From contig JAWZXG010000034.1 in NCBI GenBank assembly GCA_037178625.1, positions 62,001 to 126,000 on the forward strand: a stretch of DNA of 64,000 nucleotides, given 5' to 3'. Source of the DNA: Skeletonema tropicum. Lineage: Eukaryota > Bacillariophyta > Thalassiosirophyceae > Thalassiosirales > Thalassiosiraceae. The stretch's first letter is position 1. Each line of letters opens with the position of its first letter. The position numbers were made by a program, and so were the translations under genes. This document shows positions 40,780 to 51,672 of this stretch, piece by piece. The notes under the pieces are model-generated. The model was not told where the DNA came from, did no database searches, and worked only from the letters and a program-made list of their open reading frames with translations.

Positions 40780-43057
40780 CACAGGGAATGGGTTGTGCCT
40801 GAGTAAATCTTTGTCTTTGACCCACTCGAGGTGAACTTGTTGCTCTCCAGTTTCTTCTTCCTACTCTTATTTCCCTTCCCATTAGTCACAGGTTGGTTGG
40901 CTCTAGCATCTTCGCCGTTACATCTGCATCACTACGGACTGCGATCTGGGGAAGTAAAGCTGATACAGCAACGTTCGTTATCACTTACCACAGATAATGC
41001 CGCCTCTGGGAGGATCCACCAGACGTACTTTAAATTTACCCTACTTATTTCATCTGCACGCTACTCTGTGTCCTGTGTGTATCATGTATCATGCAACATC
41101 TGATAAATAATATCGATGCAATTCATATCCTCATCCATCTTCTGTTTCACGTCTCTTTCTATGCGTCAACTTCATCTGCTTCGTTGGCATCCCTCATCTT
41201 TTCTATTCTTTGCGTGGGCACCACTTCTTGAATTTCATACTAGTCGGAATAGGTGGGCATGAATGCGCAAAGACCATCGCATGCACAATGTCGTTTGGCT
41301 TGTGCAAGACGCACGGATCTTTGGTCAAACGTCGTTTGACTTGTTTGTAAGACGCACGCCGAGAAGAAACAGAGTCAAAGAATGGCTGCGGAAGAGGACA
41401 AAGCGTAGTTGTGTTAATATGCACCATCGTGAGTGGAAGACAAGATTACACGTCGCTATTCAAACTTGGGGTTCACTTTATCTCTAAGATCATCACAAGA
41501 CATCTCACCTTCCATCTTGGCAGTTCCTACACAGACTGAATAAGTATCTAAGCCCCACTATCTTCCACCCACGCTCTCTATCAACACCCTTCTTTTCAAC
41601 ACCAAACTTCTCATATTACCAAGAGCAATATGAAGTATTGTATAACGGATTAAATAACGTCAATACTGCTATGCTGAACATAACCTCCAGCACCACCCAT
41701 GCATTCAAGCATGAGAATGTCGAGCTAATCAATCACTCTCCCTCGCTTGACATTGTTATGTCTCATCATACGACCTTCATCCAAGTCGCAATCACCCCGC
41801 ACCCGTTCGTCGTAACATCTACCGCAAACTTCACAAGCTACTGACAACTCAGTGTTATTACTGACCACTTCTAAGCCATCCTGAGAATGTCGAGTATCAC
41901 TCAGCACTCTCCCCTGCTTGACTTTCAATCGTCGTACACTGACTTGCTACTTTTCCAATAAACACCCCTAGAAAGAATTATCTCCTCAGCCGAGCGTCCT
42001 ACTCAGACAAAGTACATGCGCGTGCTGTACGGTGTATATCTTGGTGCACACCGATGGGTCATTTCTGGCACGAGTGTCTGAGACTGTAATAGTGGAGTTA
42101 CTTTGGCGGCCACATCTGAGGACAGTCCAAAGGGATGGGACATGCTATCCCACCGCGGCTTCTAGAAAATGCACGATTTCATTCCAATATTAACAGGCAA
42201 TTGACGCCAAAGTTCTTGATTGGTAGGAAGCAATTTACAGCAACAACAGAGAGGGTGTCAGATCGACTATTTGCAAGCTCCGTCGGTTCCCGTGCTCCGA
42301 CACACGTGCGAAGTAGCTTTCTCCAGGGTGACAGATAACGTAGACCCCAAGACGACTTAGCCAAAACTTTTCTGTAATGCTTGATGATATGATCCACTGG
42401 GGCCATGCCAACGTTAACATCAAGAAGCCCCAATGCCTTTGCACTAGAAGTAATATTTGTACTCCATGGTGTTTTGTTGACATTGAGTGTATCGATGCCC
42501 ACTTTAGACAGCTATTATTAGCGGCCCAAAAGTGCAGTAGTTACTGACGGTGCCCTGTATTTTGATACTCAGTGGAAGCAAACCTACTAACAAAGGCGGC
42601 CGTCATGGTGTATGGTGTTTTTGTGTGGTTGGTGTTGATGAATGCACAGTTGGTGGGTGAGGGGATTTTTTGACCGAAACACCAATTTCTCCACGTGAGT
42701 ATGTACGATAGGAATTAGTACTTTTCAAACCGACAAGCGATATGGTAGCTGAAAGGACTCCATTGCTCTTGATGATGGAACACCAACACTGACCTGCATG
42801 ATAAAATATTGTACTGCGATACTCCTACATTAGTTGGTCTCTTCATGGTGAGAAGAATTGCTGACAGCACAACTGGGTACTGCAAAACAGAACTTACATG
42901 ACTGCCTTTACGGAATATAAGAACGAAGAGAGTGTTATGACATACAATTCTTTTTTTCTATTTTTAGCATTTCATTGTTAAGCAAGGTGTGTATTGTTGC
43001 TCTTGTGCGTATGTGTTACCCACAGTGATTATAATATCTGCTCTGTCTCAACAACAT
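40780..43057. other. 2.3-kb region without recognisable genes
   Basis: Open frames here lack ATG starts, domains or length. Weak direct repeats are visible: GAGAATGTCGAG followed by CACTCTCCC at about 41712 and 41883, and CAAGACGCACG-type words at about 41304 and 41348. I see no RNA gene. Confidence 0.4.
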
Positions 43058-44044
43058 TTACTCAATGTCCTCGAACTTGGATCCGAGCTCAGAGAGAGCC
43101 TTGTGTGCCTTGGCGTAAGATTCAAAGAAGGCATCCTTATCAGCGAACTTTGTGGCGAAAGGAGCGAACTTCTCATCCTCCCATAAGCACTTATCAGAAG
43201 TAAGCTTGAGGAGCTCCTCATCGGTAGACTCATCAGTGATAGTGGTGAAGTAGGAGTTGTCGAAAACAAGCCAGTTCTCAACCCAGGGAGATCCACCTGG
43301 TGTGTAAGAAGTGGTCTCACTTCCATCAGCAAGCTTGGTAGCACTTCCATCAGTGAACTTGGTCTTTTCGGCACCAAGTCCAGATCTGTCAGCGTAGGCA
43401 CGTCCGAAAGTGTGTGCTCCAGAGAGGGCAACAATAGCCTCATCATCAAGTCCCATACGGTGGAAAACCTTACGCAAGTGACCAGCAGCAGTGCCATCCT
43501 CAGTGGAGGCAGTTCCTCCAGCTCCTCCGAATTTGCCCTCAGGTCCGGCCTCAGCATCGGGAAGGTTTCCCTCAGGTGAGCACTGCTCGGGGCTAGTGGC
43601 ATCAACACGTCCATACTTCATGTCAATCTTGGGTCCTCCAGCAAGCTCAATTCCACGGGCAGAAGCCATTTGGAAAATATCAGCATAAGACACACCGGGG
43701 TACTTCTCCTTAACGGGCTCAAGAATCTTAACAGCTCCGGCAAGACCAGCATTGGCACCGTGGTTGATTTCAGGGTCGAAACGGATGGATCCGATAGCAC
43801 CTCCAGATGCAGGCCATTCCTCAGTGATGCTGCAATCATGAGTACCAGAGTCGTGCCAAGCGAGACGAACCATAACAGGACCGCAGTTCTTTGTCTTAAG
43901 GATCTCATCGATCATGCCCTGAGCACCGTCAAGGTCAGCTTGGGTGACGGAGAGGGAGGTGGTGGTGCGGGCATTTTGCACGCGAGGGGCGGTAAAGGCA
44001 TTGGCCGAGGCGGCGAAGAGGAGTGCGGCGGCAGCGATCTTCAT
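43058..44044 (-). CDS. APX: Plastid-targeted ascorbate peroxidase (class I heme peroxidase)
   Basis: A 328-residue intronless protein. The start is placed at 44044 because it begins a signal peptide ending SANAF-TAP, the diatom plastid import motif; the frame is open upstream to 44158 without a sensible leader. It reduces H2O2 with ascorbate. The distal heme pocket reads VRLAWHDSGT (Arg, Trp, His) and the proximal His lies in VALSGAHTFGRAYADRSG, both class I hallmarks. The WVENWLVFDNSYF and LTSDKCLWED stretches also match APX. Class I members include cytochrome c peroxidase and KatG; length and the plastid leader favour APX. Likely location is the plastid stroma or the periplastid space. TGACGT on the coding strand lies about 130 bp upstream of the start. 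Confidence 0.9.
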   Translation of the reverse strand: MKIAAAALLFAASANAFTAPRVQNARTTTSLSVTQADLDGAQGMIDEILKTKNCGPVMVRLAWHDSGTHDCSITEEWPASGGAIGSIRFDPEINHGANAGLAGAVKILEPVKEKYPGVSYADIFQMASARGIELAGGPKIDMKYGRVDATSPEQCSPEGNLPDAEAGPEGKFGGAGGTASTEDGTAAGHLRKVFHRMGLDDEAIVALSGAHTFGRAYADRSGLGAEKTKFTDGSATKLADGSETTSYTPGGSPWVENWLVFDNSYFTTITDESTDEELLKLTSDKCLWEDEKFAPFATKFADKDAFFESYAKAHKALSELGSKFEDIE

Positions 44045-44424
44045 GATTGAGCGGTGTATTAGATGCGTTAGACTTCGAAAGTGAGAGACGTGCTGGTTGC
44101 TGCTGAGCATGAGCGAAGGTGCATAGCAAGGGGTGGTGGCGTGAGCTCCACAAAACATAAAACATCATGGTGAGTACGTCACACAAAGGAGTCCCAACTA
44201 AGCGTTGGTAGGTAATAAGAAGAAAAGTGATGACATCATGTGTGCGTCTGACTCAGCACTAAAAACTTCCTAAATAGATGCACATTATCCGACGTGAAAG
44301 AAACCACAAAAACTGGTGAGGTGACACAGCAACAGCCAGTAAATATATAGAAGTAAAAATAGTACGGTTCCATTATCACAATGAGATCAAGATTTTCTAC
44401 TGTGGTAAACGTAATATCCCCGCT
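44045..44424. other. Promoter region of APX and 3' flank of the ankyrin gene
   Basis: The sequence ACGTCA at 44176-44181 (TGACGT relative to APX) and TGACATCA near 44231 resemble the CRE-type elements reported for light- and CO2-regulated diatom genes. Whether they act here is inference. Confidence 0.35.
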
Positions 44425-46824
44425 TCAGACTTGGACGATACTCGGCTGAGCATTCAACAAGTTGAACATGATTTCCAACACCGAGAGGTCTTCTTCTTCA
44501 GTTTCAGTACCCCAGTCTTCGCTACCATCATCTAAACCGTCTGCATCTGAAGAATGCGTCCTTCTCATTGCTGTAATTTGAAATGGAAGAAAACCATCAT
44601 TGTCCTCGACCAGTGCTGCAGAAGGGTCTGCATCGAATATCAGTTGTATCCCTCCTTCTACCCACTGCCTGTTTGTACCACATGCAAGGTGCAGAGGAAG
44701 CTTTCCATCGCCATCTGCTAAAGAACATGCGCCTGGATTCAGCCTTAACACATGCTCAATCAAGTCTCGACTTGCAGATATACTAGCAACAACAGAATGA
44801 AGCACAGTCCATCGCCGGTGATTGTCCTCGGGTATAACAATAGCTTGGTTGTAAGCTGCGTAAATGGCGTCAATTCCTCGATCCCAGGTAGAGCGACCTG
44901 AATCGCAAACCAGATGAAGGGGCAATCTTCCCACGCCATCCACAAGTGATGCAGCGCGAGGATTTGCACTGACTAGATTCATAATCAAGGAAGGCCTAGC
45001 GTCAGTACTTGATGCTGCCATGTGGAGAGGTAGCTGATTATGTGTCAACATTCCAGAGCGTGTTGATGTTCCTGCAGGGTATGCATCAAGGATTGCTTGA
45101 GCATCTGCATTCCACTCCTCAGCTTTCTCCGCAATATAATGAAGTGGTAGTCGGCCAGAGTTGTCCGTGATGGAAGCAGCGGCACCGTTTCCTTGGACCA
45201 AGTTTTGAATAACTGACCTCAATTCAGATCCTTCTCGTGCAGAATTTGGTGATTCTGATACAGCAGCGGTGGTACTAGACGAACGCGAATAATTTCCGGC
45301 AGCTGAAGCAGCACAATGGAGAGGAGTTCGGCCGGATCCATCTCTACACAGTGATGCCTCTGAGTAAGCATCATAAACATCCAGCAAACCATCATTCACC
45401 CAGTGGATTCTTTTGTCGTTTAGAGCAAGTAAGTGTAGTGGGAGGCTTCCATAGCCATCCACGTGCGCCGCAGCAGAAGGGTTCAACTTGAGAAGAGTTT
45501 TAATAACCGACCGCCCTTCTCTTCCGGCTAGAGGCGACATGGCAGCAAAATGTAGTGCTGTTCTTTTTGACGATCGTCGTCTATCCGCGCTCGAAGATTG
45601 AGGATCAGGTAGGGGCTTTCCTGGGAGTAAATCATTTTCATCAAACTCGTTGGCTTGTTCGCGGTAGAGCGCTCTTGCCAATAAAAACAAAGTTGGATGA
45701 CATTTGATGGCAGAGACTGCATGTAGCACTCTCCATTTCCTCGTCTGAGGACCGTCTGAATCATCAGCTGGGAATTGAAAGTAGGCTTTCAATAAAGTAA
45801 TGGCCTTGTTCCACTTAGACTGTAGCTCTTTACAAGCAGGAGCTGATTTTGTCATGGCCAGTTTCGCATTTCTTTCGGAAGTAGCGATTCGCGCCTGTGC
45901 ACTCTCGTCAGCAGCCGAATCCCATCCTTCATTTTCAAGATTCCTCAACAAAACCTGCAAAGTCCGTTTGCCCTGGAAGCTGTTCGCATAGTCATCCCAT
46001 ACTAATGACAAAGGACTCCCGCCCTCTCTATCCTCATCCAACACTGCACTGGGATCTGCCTGTAATAACAAATCCGCCACGCCCTTGGGTGCATCATACC
46101 GTAGTGCTAGCCAAAGGGCACTCCTTCCTTCACCATTTCTCATACATGCCGCCCGCTTCCCCAATTCAGGATACGCTCGTAGCAATAGACGTACAACATC
46201 TCTAGGAGCCTTGAAGCGACACGCTTGGTGTAGTGGTGTCCATCCGCGATCGTCCGTTTCGACGAGTGCCTGAGGATAGGCACTGATGAGAGATTCAACA
46301 ACATCCGCGTGTGGACACCTACGCGAGCAGGCATGATGCAGCGCTGTCCAATAGTTAGGCCCAGCATATGCAGCTGCTCTAGGATCAGATTTACTAAGCT
46401 CTGCCACCAAAACCCAATTAGTAATACGTGCTGCATCATGAATTGCCGAAGAAAATAATCCATTTGTTTCGTCACTAGCCATGGAGTCAATCCTCAAGGT
46501 TTCAATATTGTTGTCAAGAGCGTCTGTATTATTCGTCGCATCTCTATCGTTTGGATCATTATTGATTCTCCCCAAACTACCAATAGAGTTCATCCTGTTG
46601 TGTTGAGAACCGGCAATAGCAAATCCTGTCGTGTTTGAGCCGCCTACACCAAAATCCTCCAAACCATCATCTTCAGCGGCAGCGTCTCCCTGCCATTCTC
46701 TCAGAAAAGCTTCCATGCTGATGATTCTCCTATGCTCGTCACTTCCGGCCTGGGAAACGGCCGGTGGCGGTACAGAACTGCCCGGAGCCGCAGCAGATGT
46801 GTTGACAGCGGATTCTTCAGTCAT
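44425..46824 (-). CDS. Ankyrin-repeat protein
   Basis: A 799-residue intronless protein. After a low-complexity N-terminus and a short helix (MEAFLREWQGD), ankyrin-type repeats begin near residue 135 (NYWTALHHACSRRCP, RGWTPLHQACRFKAP) and recur to about residue 760 as variants of LPLHLA/LPLHLLA. Many repeats are longer than 33 residues. The spacing (for example GKLPLHLACGTNRQWVEGG) resembles a family common in diatoms. Ankyrin repeats bind proteins; no catalytic domain or membrane segment is visible. The C-terminus is acidic and hydrophobic (EEEDLSVLEIMFNLL). The biological role cannot be told from sequence. Confidence 0.88.
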   Translation of the reverse strand: MTEESAVNTSAAAPGSSVPPPAVSQAGSDEHRRIISMEAFLREWQGDAAAEDDGLEDFGVGGSNTTGFAIAGSQHNRMNSIGSLGRINNDPNDRDATNNTDALDNNIETLRIDSMASDETNGLFSSAIHDAARITNWVLVAELSKSDPRAAAYAGPNYWTALHHACSRRCPHADVVESLISAYPQALVETDDRGWTPLHQACRFKAPRDVVRLLLRAYPELGKRAACMRNGEGRSALWLALRYDAPKGVADLLLQADPSAVLDEDREGGSPLSLVWDDYANSFQGKRTLQVLLRNLENEGWDSAADESAQARIATSERNAKLAMTKSAPACKELQSKWNKAITLLKAYFQFPADDSDGPQTRKWRVLHAVSAIKCHPTLFLLARALYREQANEFDENDLLPGKPLPDPQSSSADRRRSSKRTALHFAAMSPLAGREGRSVIKTLLKLNPSAAAHVDGYGSLPLHLLALNDKRIHWVNDGLLDVYDAYSEASLCRDGSGRTPLHCAASAAGNYSRSSSTTAAVSESPNSAREGSELRSVIQNLVQGNGAAASITDNSGRLPLHYIAEKAEEWNADAQAILDAYPAGTSTRSGMLTHNQLPLHMAASSTDARPSLIMNLVSANPRAASLVDGVGRLPLHLVCDSGRSTWDRGIDAIYAAYNQAIVIPEDNHRRWTVLHSVVASISASRDLIEHVLRLNPGACSLADGDGKLPLHLACGTNRQWVEGGIQLIFDADPSAALVEDNDGFLPFQITAMRRTHSSDADGLDDGSEDWGTETEEEDLSVLEIMFNLLNAQPSIVQV

Positions 46825-47587
46825 TAGTTTAATTTTTAATATCTGTCTTTCCTTATGTGTTCAATCAATACTCTGAGCACTGAGGGGAGTATGTCACGGC
46901 TACTGATGCTGATAGGTACAATGGCTTTTGTCTCCTTTGTTGTTTTGTGGCTAGCGGAGTTGCCGCTGCATTGCGTTCTCCAGCTTTTGATGTTACCCAG
47001 ATACAATCTTGCTTGCGGGGCGTTTGCACAAAATTTTGCACAAAAATGTCGAAGAGAGAGAAAGTAATGGCAATGACAAAGTGTTCATCCCCTTTGATCC
47101 TTCACAAATCTTTGAATGAGGGGATAAAATATTTTCTATTTATTTAGCTTTCAAAACAAGTGATTGATATGCAAACAGGTTATCTCCCTTCAGACTGAGC
47201 ATGGCCAAAATAAAATGCATCCCCAAGGCCAGAGCTCGACAAAATCGTCAACGAGAAAAGTGGGAATGAGAACACGAGTCAATTTCAGGGCACTTTGTTG
47301 CGCCCTTTCTACATTCTGATTTTACATCCACATGAATAGCATTTCTAACTTTAGTTTGCTGAAAAGGGGGATAAAAGAGGGCTTAGAAATTGTATTTGGG
47401 AGCAACGCTCGCTGAAGTAAGGAAAAGCCCACCACCAGATCAACGACAATCTCTACAATGAGCGACCATGTCGGCCAAGGAAGTCTCCTCGACTAAATAG
47501 GAGTAATAACATAGCACCATCGAATCTAGGCAGTATAAATTCAATAGTTCCAACCGCCTCTCTAAAGAGCCAAATTATTTTTTTGAT
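46825..47587. other. Divergent intergenic region
   Basis: About 760 bp between two divergent genes. A TATAAAT motif at 47534-47540, 48 bp before the next ATG, is a plausible TATA box for the nucleotidase gene. Nothing else is recognisable. Confidence 0.4.
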
Positions 47588-49090
47588 ATGAGTCAAGTAT
47601 TTGTTGATCAGCAGCCTCTACCATTTTCAATCGACATGGACATCTCCCCCACCAACGATTTATCCGCGACCTCTGCCCAAAGTATGACGTCCGCTACTAC
47701 CTCCAACTCCAAGGCCACCGAGAAAATGAGCACCAGTCTGCAGCTTGATGCAGACGTTGGACGCTTCGTCTCCGAGTCCTTTGACTCAGTAGACGATATT
47801 ATGACAATCAATGATATCTCCATCACGGAGCTTCTCTCAACTTGCATAGATGCATGTCGTCGAGGCTGTGAGGTCATCCGAAACGTCCGACACAAACTCG
47901 TCCAGAGTTCCAATGTTGTTGGCAGTGACAGCCAATTCTTCTGCTGCAGCGCTGTCAAGTATAAAATCTCGAATGATCCAAGGAGTGCCCTGACCGAAGC
48001 AGATGAGGCATCTCAAAAGGTTATCACTGAGTGTCTCAATGATTGCTGGGGCAAGGAAATCCGCGGTGGTCTGATTAAAATTGTAGGTGAAGAAGATGAA
48101 GGCGCTGATGACTTTGTTGATAGCGTCTCCCTTCACGATATGATGGCTCACTTTGACAAATATAACAGCCCAAGCATCGATCAAGAGCCGATACAACGTG
48201 ACTTATTATCGCAGTCAGATAACACACATTTACTCGACAGTATCAGAGAGTCTTCAAACGAGAAAAATGAGCTCATTATATTCATTGATCCCATGGATGG
48301 AACAAGAGAGTTTGTTGAAAATCGTATTGAAAATGTTCAATGTTTGATTGGGATTACATTGAATGGCAAGCCAATTGCGGGAGCTGTGGGTATGCCCATG
48401 ATTCATGAGAACAAAATCGAAATTGCCTATGGGATTGATTTGCCGTCAGACAATGAACAATCTACATCATCATCATCTATGTCAAAATTTTCTGGCGTCA
48501 AATATTTCAATGCCCTGAATCCTTTGGTCAAACGGTCATCGGTTACGGACACTGGTATGGGAGACTACATTGAAGGGGAAGACGACATCAAGAAACTGGT
48601 TATACTATCAGGCGACTCAAAGAAGCCTGCCTTGGCAATGGCAATGAAGTGCCTAAAGAGAGACGTTCTTGGTAGCCTTGGTGATTCAGTCCCTCCTACT
48701 CGAAAGATTATTGCTGGTGGGTGCGGGAACAAGATGCTGTTTGTACAGAGACGATTTGAAGCATTGTCGGAAAGAATACGGCACCAGGAAGCAAAAGATT
48801 TGTCCTCAACAATAGGGTCTATTTCCCTTGCTCCACCTGGATCATCGTCGTGGGATACTGCTGGGCCCACTGCTCTGTTACTTGCTGCAGATCCCAACGC
48901 CATCGTGACCGACTTGGTAGGGAGGCCGTTAGTGTATGATGGGGTAAATCTATCAAATGATTGTGGTGTTGTCGTATCTGCGGGGCACATGGCAACAAGA
49001 ATACACCGAGAAATGTGTGAAAAGCTTCGTAGCGATGAAGTGTTTTGCAAGGCACTTGGTGTAGGTCGTTGCAATGCTGAGATTATATAA
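47588..49090 (+). CDS. BPNT1: 3'(2'),5'-bisphosphate nucleotidase (BPNT1/HAL2-like, inositol monophosphatase family)
   Basis: A 500-residue intronless protein, longer than the roughly 310-360 usual for BPNT1 because of a 70-residue Ser/Thr-rich N-terminus and inserts. It hydrolyses 3'-phosphoadenosine 5'-phosphate to AMP, clearing the by-product of sulfation, with Mg2+. Metal-binding motifs: ALTEADEASQKVI, IVGEEDE, and FIDPMDGTREFVE followed by NVQCLIGITLNGKPIAG, the form seen in BPNT1 rather than in inositol monophosphatases. The C-terminal WDTAGPTALLLAADP is the fifth motif. No clear targeting signal is visible. Inositol polyphosphate 1-phosphatase is the alternative but fits less well. It converges on the peptidase gene at 92 bp. 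Confidence 0.85.
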   Translation: MSQVFVDQQPLPFSIDMDISPTNDLSATSAQSMTSATTSNSKATEKMSTSLQLDADVGRFVSESFDSVDDIMTINDISITELLSTCIDACRRGCEVIRNVRHKLVQSSNVVGSDSQFFCCSAVKYKISNDPRSALTEADEASQKVITECLNDCWGKEIRGGLIKIVGEEDEGADDFVDSVSLHDMMAHFDKYNSPSIDQEPIQRDLLSQSDNTHLLDSIRESSNEKNELIIFIDPMDGTREFVENRIENVQCLIGITLNGKPIAGAVGMPMIHENKIEIAYGIDLPSDNEQSTSSSSMSKFSGVKYFNALNPLVKRSSVTDTGMGDYIEGEDDIKKLVILSGDSKKPALAMAMKCLKRDVLGSLGDSVPPTRKIIAGGCGNKMLFVQRRFEALSERIRHQEAKDLSSTIGSISLAPPGSSSWDTAGPTALLLAADPNAIVTDLVGRPLVYDGVNLSNDCGVVVSAGHMATRIHREMCEKLRSDEVFCKALGVGRCNAEII

Positions 49091-49182
49091 TGTCATAATT
49101 TGCTGGAAAGAATATATCGTAGACATAAAAAATAACGGTGAACTAAAAAAAATTCTATTATTTCCGCTATGTCTTGCTATAG

Positions 49183-51672
49183 CTAAAGATGCTTATCAAA
49201 CCATTGCTTTGTATTGATCCAGAAATCTGCCTCGCTTACGACGCGATCAATAGCATGATCGCAGTCCTCATAGACTAGTAACTTCGTCGGCAAGTTCTTA
49301 GCTCGTAGTGAATGAAAGTATTCCAATCCTTGTGAAGGTGGAACTCGTCGATCTTTCATTCCCAGAGCTACCAATGATGGTGCTTTCACGTTTTTCAAAT
49401 GAGCAATTGGACTATTGTCCCACATCTTGTCATTTTCTTCTTTTGAAGGTGCACGGAAGTTATCCCAGTCATACTTTCCAATTCCAAGCGTTTCAACGTA
49501 GCACCAATCGGGTATGTCAGTGGCAGTCACCATCGACGCGATATTTATACATGGGTTCCTCATCGATGCAACTTTGAATAGATCTGGATGCTGCCCACTC
49601 AAATGAGCAGCCAAGAATCCACCATGTGACCCACCACAAATGCCTACTCTTTCAGGGTCAATTCTACCTGTCTCAATTGCAGCTTTTGTTGCAGCCACGA
49701 CATCTAATACATCTTGAGTACCAGCGTTCCCAGCGAGACTTTCCAGCGCAGCTTGTCCAAAGCCAGTTGATCCCCTGAAATTGACGTGCAGGATTGCATA
49801 CCTTCCATGCTGACAGAGGTAGCTATAGCTTGGAACAAATGTTGTCGGTGTAGCGCTGTGAGGACCTCCGTGAGGTACAACGATTAGGGGTAGCTTCTCG
49901 TTGTCAGAATCATCTGGAAGAAGAAGGATGGAACTCACTTCCACTTTAACATCGCCATGCTCGGGTATAAAGTTCATGATTTTGTAGCTGAACCCAGAAC
50001 CAGCTTTGAAGGACGAATCCAATAAAGTGGATGGTGAAAAGGACGACGTAGCAGCTGAAGGTAACTCAGCCAAAACTTGTGATGGAATACTTGCCTTCAT
50101 ATTTTCAAGGAATGTGCTGGGCAAATTTCCCAACATTGTCGGGTAGTTACATTCACTCTGCGTAACAATTGCACCTCCAGACTCAGTGAAACCTAAAAAT
50201 TGTTGGCTAGGTTCAGCTTGGTCGCGATTGTCGTCCCCATCACGCATGTCAAACTTTAGAGGTGTCACTGACCCGTCATCAAGACAAATTGATACTACCC
50301 TCATAACTGAACCCCATTGAGTTGACGTCAAGATGAACTTTCCATCCGGTGAGAAGCATTTGTCGGATAGCTGGTTCAAAAACAAACCTGGGAAACCAAG
50401 ACCAGAAATCGTTCCTTCGTCTCCTCTCTCTCCAGGAAGAGTAACGACGTCTACAACAACTTTCTTCGTTCCATCTACCACAGATCCTTTGGTCATACAC
50501 CAGTCACTAGTGTGTAACGCCATACAACCATTGTGTGTGTCGAACCCTTCTGTATGTGAAAGATAAGCAAGCTTTGCAACGCCGTCCGAGGGCGAGGAGA
50601 ATCGAGGACTGCGAGAGAGCCTATCATTAGGTGTGATGCAAACAAATTTGTCATCTGATACTTTATTATCTTCGTCTTCGGTGGTGTCAATCTCCAACTT
50701 TTTGAGAAGCTGACTCACGGGTGAAGAATAGATCTGACAAGGGCGATGATAGCAGTAAATTGCACCTAACCGCCTTGGCATTTCCCCACCACCGCCTGCA
50801 TCCCAGCCAGTATAAACGACCGCTTTACCGCAGGGTGAAAAAACGGGTTGCCCTAAAACGTGATTCTTATCAGTTGTTTGAGAAGCTGTGTTTGTGCACG
50901 CTGGTACATTTTCAACAACACCAATCTTTCCAGTGTTTACATTCATACAAAAGAGTCCAAGTAACGCAGTTGTTCCATACTTCTCTCCCCAATCTTCCTT
51001 TTTGCCAACTCCAAGTGTATATTGTCCACCCACAATGGTATCATTATCATCCTTCTCATCCTCGCCTTTATTAGATGACGCAAAGTAGGACGCAGTTTTG
51101 GGTTTATTGACTTCCGCCGAATACACCAATGCAGTTTCATCCGGACTCCAACTAATCCCACCAAACCAAGCAAAGTCCGTACAAACTGGACCATGAATAG
51201 AGGAAGGCAACACTATGCGTTTCGCCAGTTGATGTCCCTTGTTCGTCCATATTTCCATAACGTGACGTTTGGCATCTTGTCCCTTCCCCTCAATATCCGA
51301 AGGAATATTCTCTTCCACCAACACTGCAAGTTTGGATCCTGATGGAGAAGGAATACGAGCTTTGATTTTAGTCGACAGTTCCATCGGTGGAGCAGCAAGT
51401 GATGGTGACGCCAATGGGATATTGTACACAAAGGAACGTCTTGAGTTGGTATCAATGTCCCTTACTGATCTCGTGGCGGTGACGAACCCATTTCGAACGT
51501 AGCATCCTGAAAAGTCGACTGCGGAGGATACAAAGTCTTGGTAGGCGGCGGCATCCTTTTGGTGCTGCTGATTGTTGTTCGTCTTTGTCATGGTTGTTAC
51601 AGAGTTTATTGACGAGAGGCCGGATGTTACTGACGTGGAAATTATACACAACAGCAGTAGGGTGGCCAGCAT
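49183..51672 (-). CDS. APEH: Acylaminoacyl-peptidase (prolyl oligopeptidase family) with signal peptide
   Basis: 829 residues from the ATG at 51672. The enzyme removes N-acyl amino acids from peptides and clears damaged proteins. The N-terminal part forms a beta-propeller. The C-terminal hydrolase domain shows HGGPHSATPT, NFRGSTGFGQAALESLAGNAG, GGSHGGF (Ser about 682), NPCINIASM with TDIPDWCYVE, MKDRRVPPSQGLEYF (Asp about 774) and CDHAIDRV (His about 806). The catalytic triad is complete, and NIASM...TDIPDWC is diagnostic for APEH within the family. The leader MLATLLLLCIISTSVTSG reads as a signal peptide, whereas animal APEH is cytosolic; secretory or plastid location is inferred. An internal Met near residue 28 (MTKTNNN) would give a cytosolic form. 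Confidence 0.9.
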   Translation of the reverse strand: MLATLLLLCIISTSVTSGLSSINSVTTMTKTNNNQQHQKDAAAYQDFVSSAVDFSGCYVRNGFVTATRSVRDIDTNSRRSFVYNIPLASPSLAAPPMELSTKIKARIPSPSGSKLAVLVEENIPSDIEGKGQDAKRHVMEIWTNKGHQLAKRIVLPSSIHGPVCTDFAWFGGISWSPDETALVYSAEVNKPKTASYFASSNKGEDEKDDNDTIVGGQYTLGVGKKEDWGEKYGTTALLGLFCMNVNTGKIGVVENVPACTNTASQTTDKNHVLGQPVFSPCGKAVVYTGWDAGGGGEMPRRLGAIYCYHRPCQIYSSPVSQLLKKLEIDTTEDEDNKVSDDKFVCITPNDRLSRSPRFSSPSDGVAKLAYLSHTEGFDTHNGCMALHTSDWCMTKGSVVDGTKKVVVDVVTLPGERGDEGTISGLGFPGLFLNQLSDKCFSPDGKFILTSTQWGSVMRVVSICLDDGSVTPLKFDMRDGDDNRDQAEPSQQFLGFTESGGAIVTQSECNYPTMLGNLPSTFLENMKASIPSQVLAELPSAATSSFSPSTLLDSSFKAGSGFSYKIMNFIPEHGDVKVEVSSILLLPDDSDNEKLPLIVVPHGGPHSATPTTFVPSYSYLCQHGRYAILHVNFRGSTGFGQAALESLAGNAGTQDVLDVVAATKAAIETGRIDPERVGICGGSHGGFLAAHLSGQHPDLFKVASMRNPCINIASMVTATDIPDWCYVETLGIGKYDWDNFRAPSKEENDKMWDNSPIAHLKNVKAPSLVALGMKDRRVPPSQGLEYFHSLRAKNLPTKLLVYEDCDHAIDRVVSEADFWINTKQWFDKHL

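Noticed and set aside
42179..42502. 107-codon minus-strand open frame as a gene
   Set aside because: No recognisable family, overlapping frames on both strands of similar length, and no flanking splice signals.
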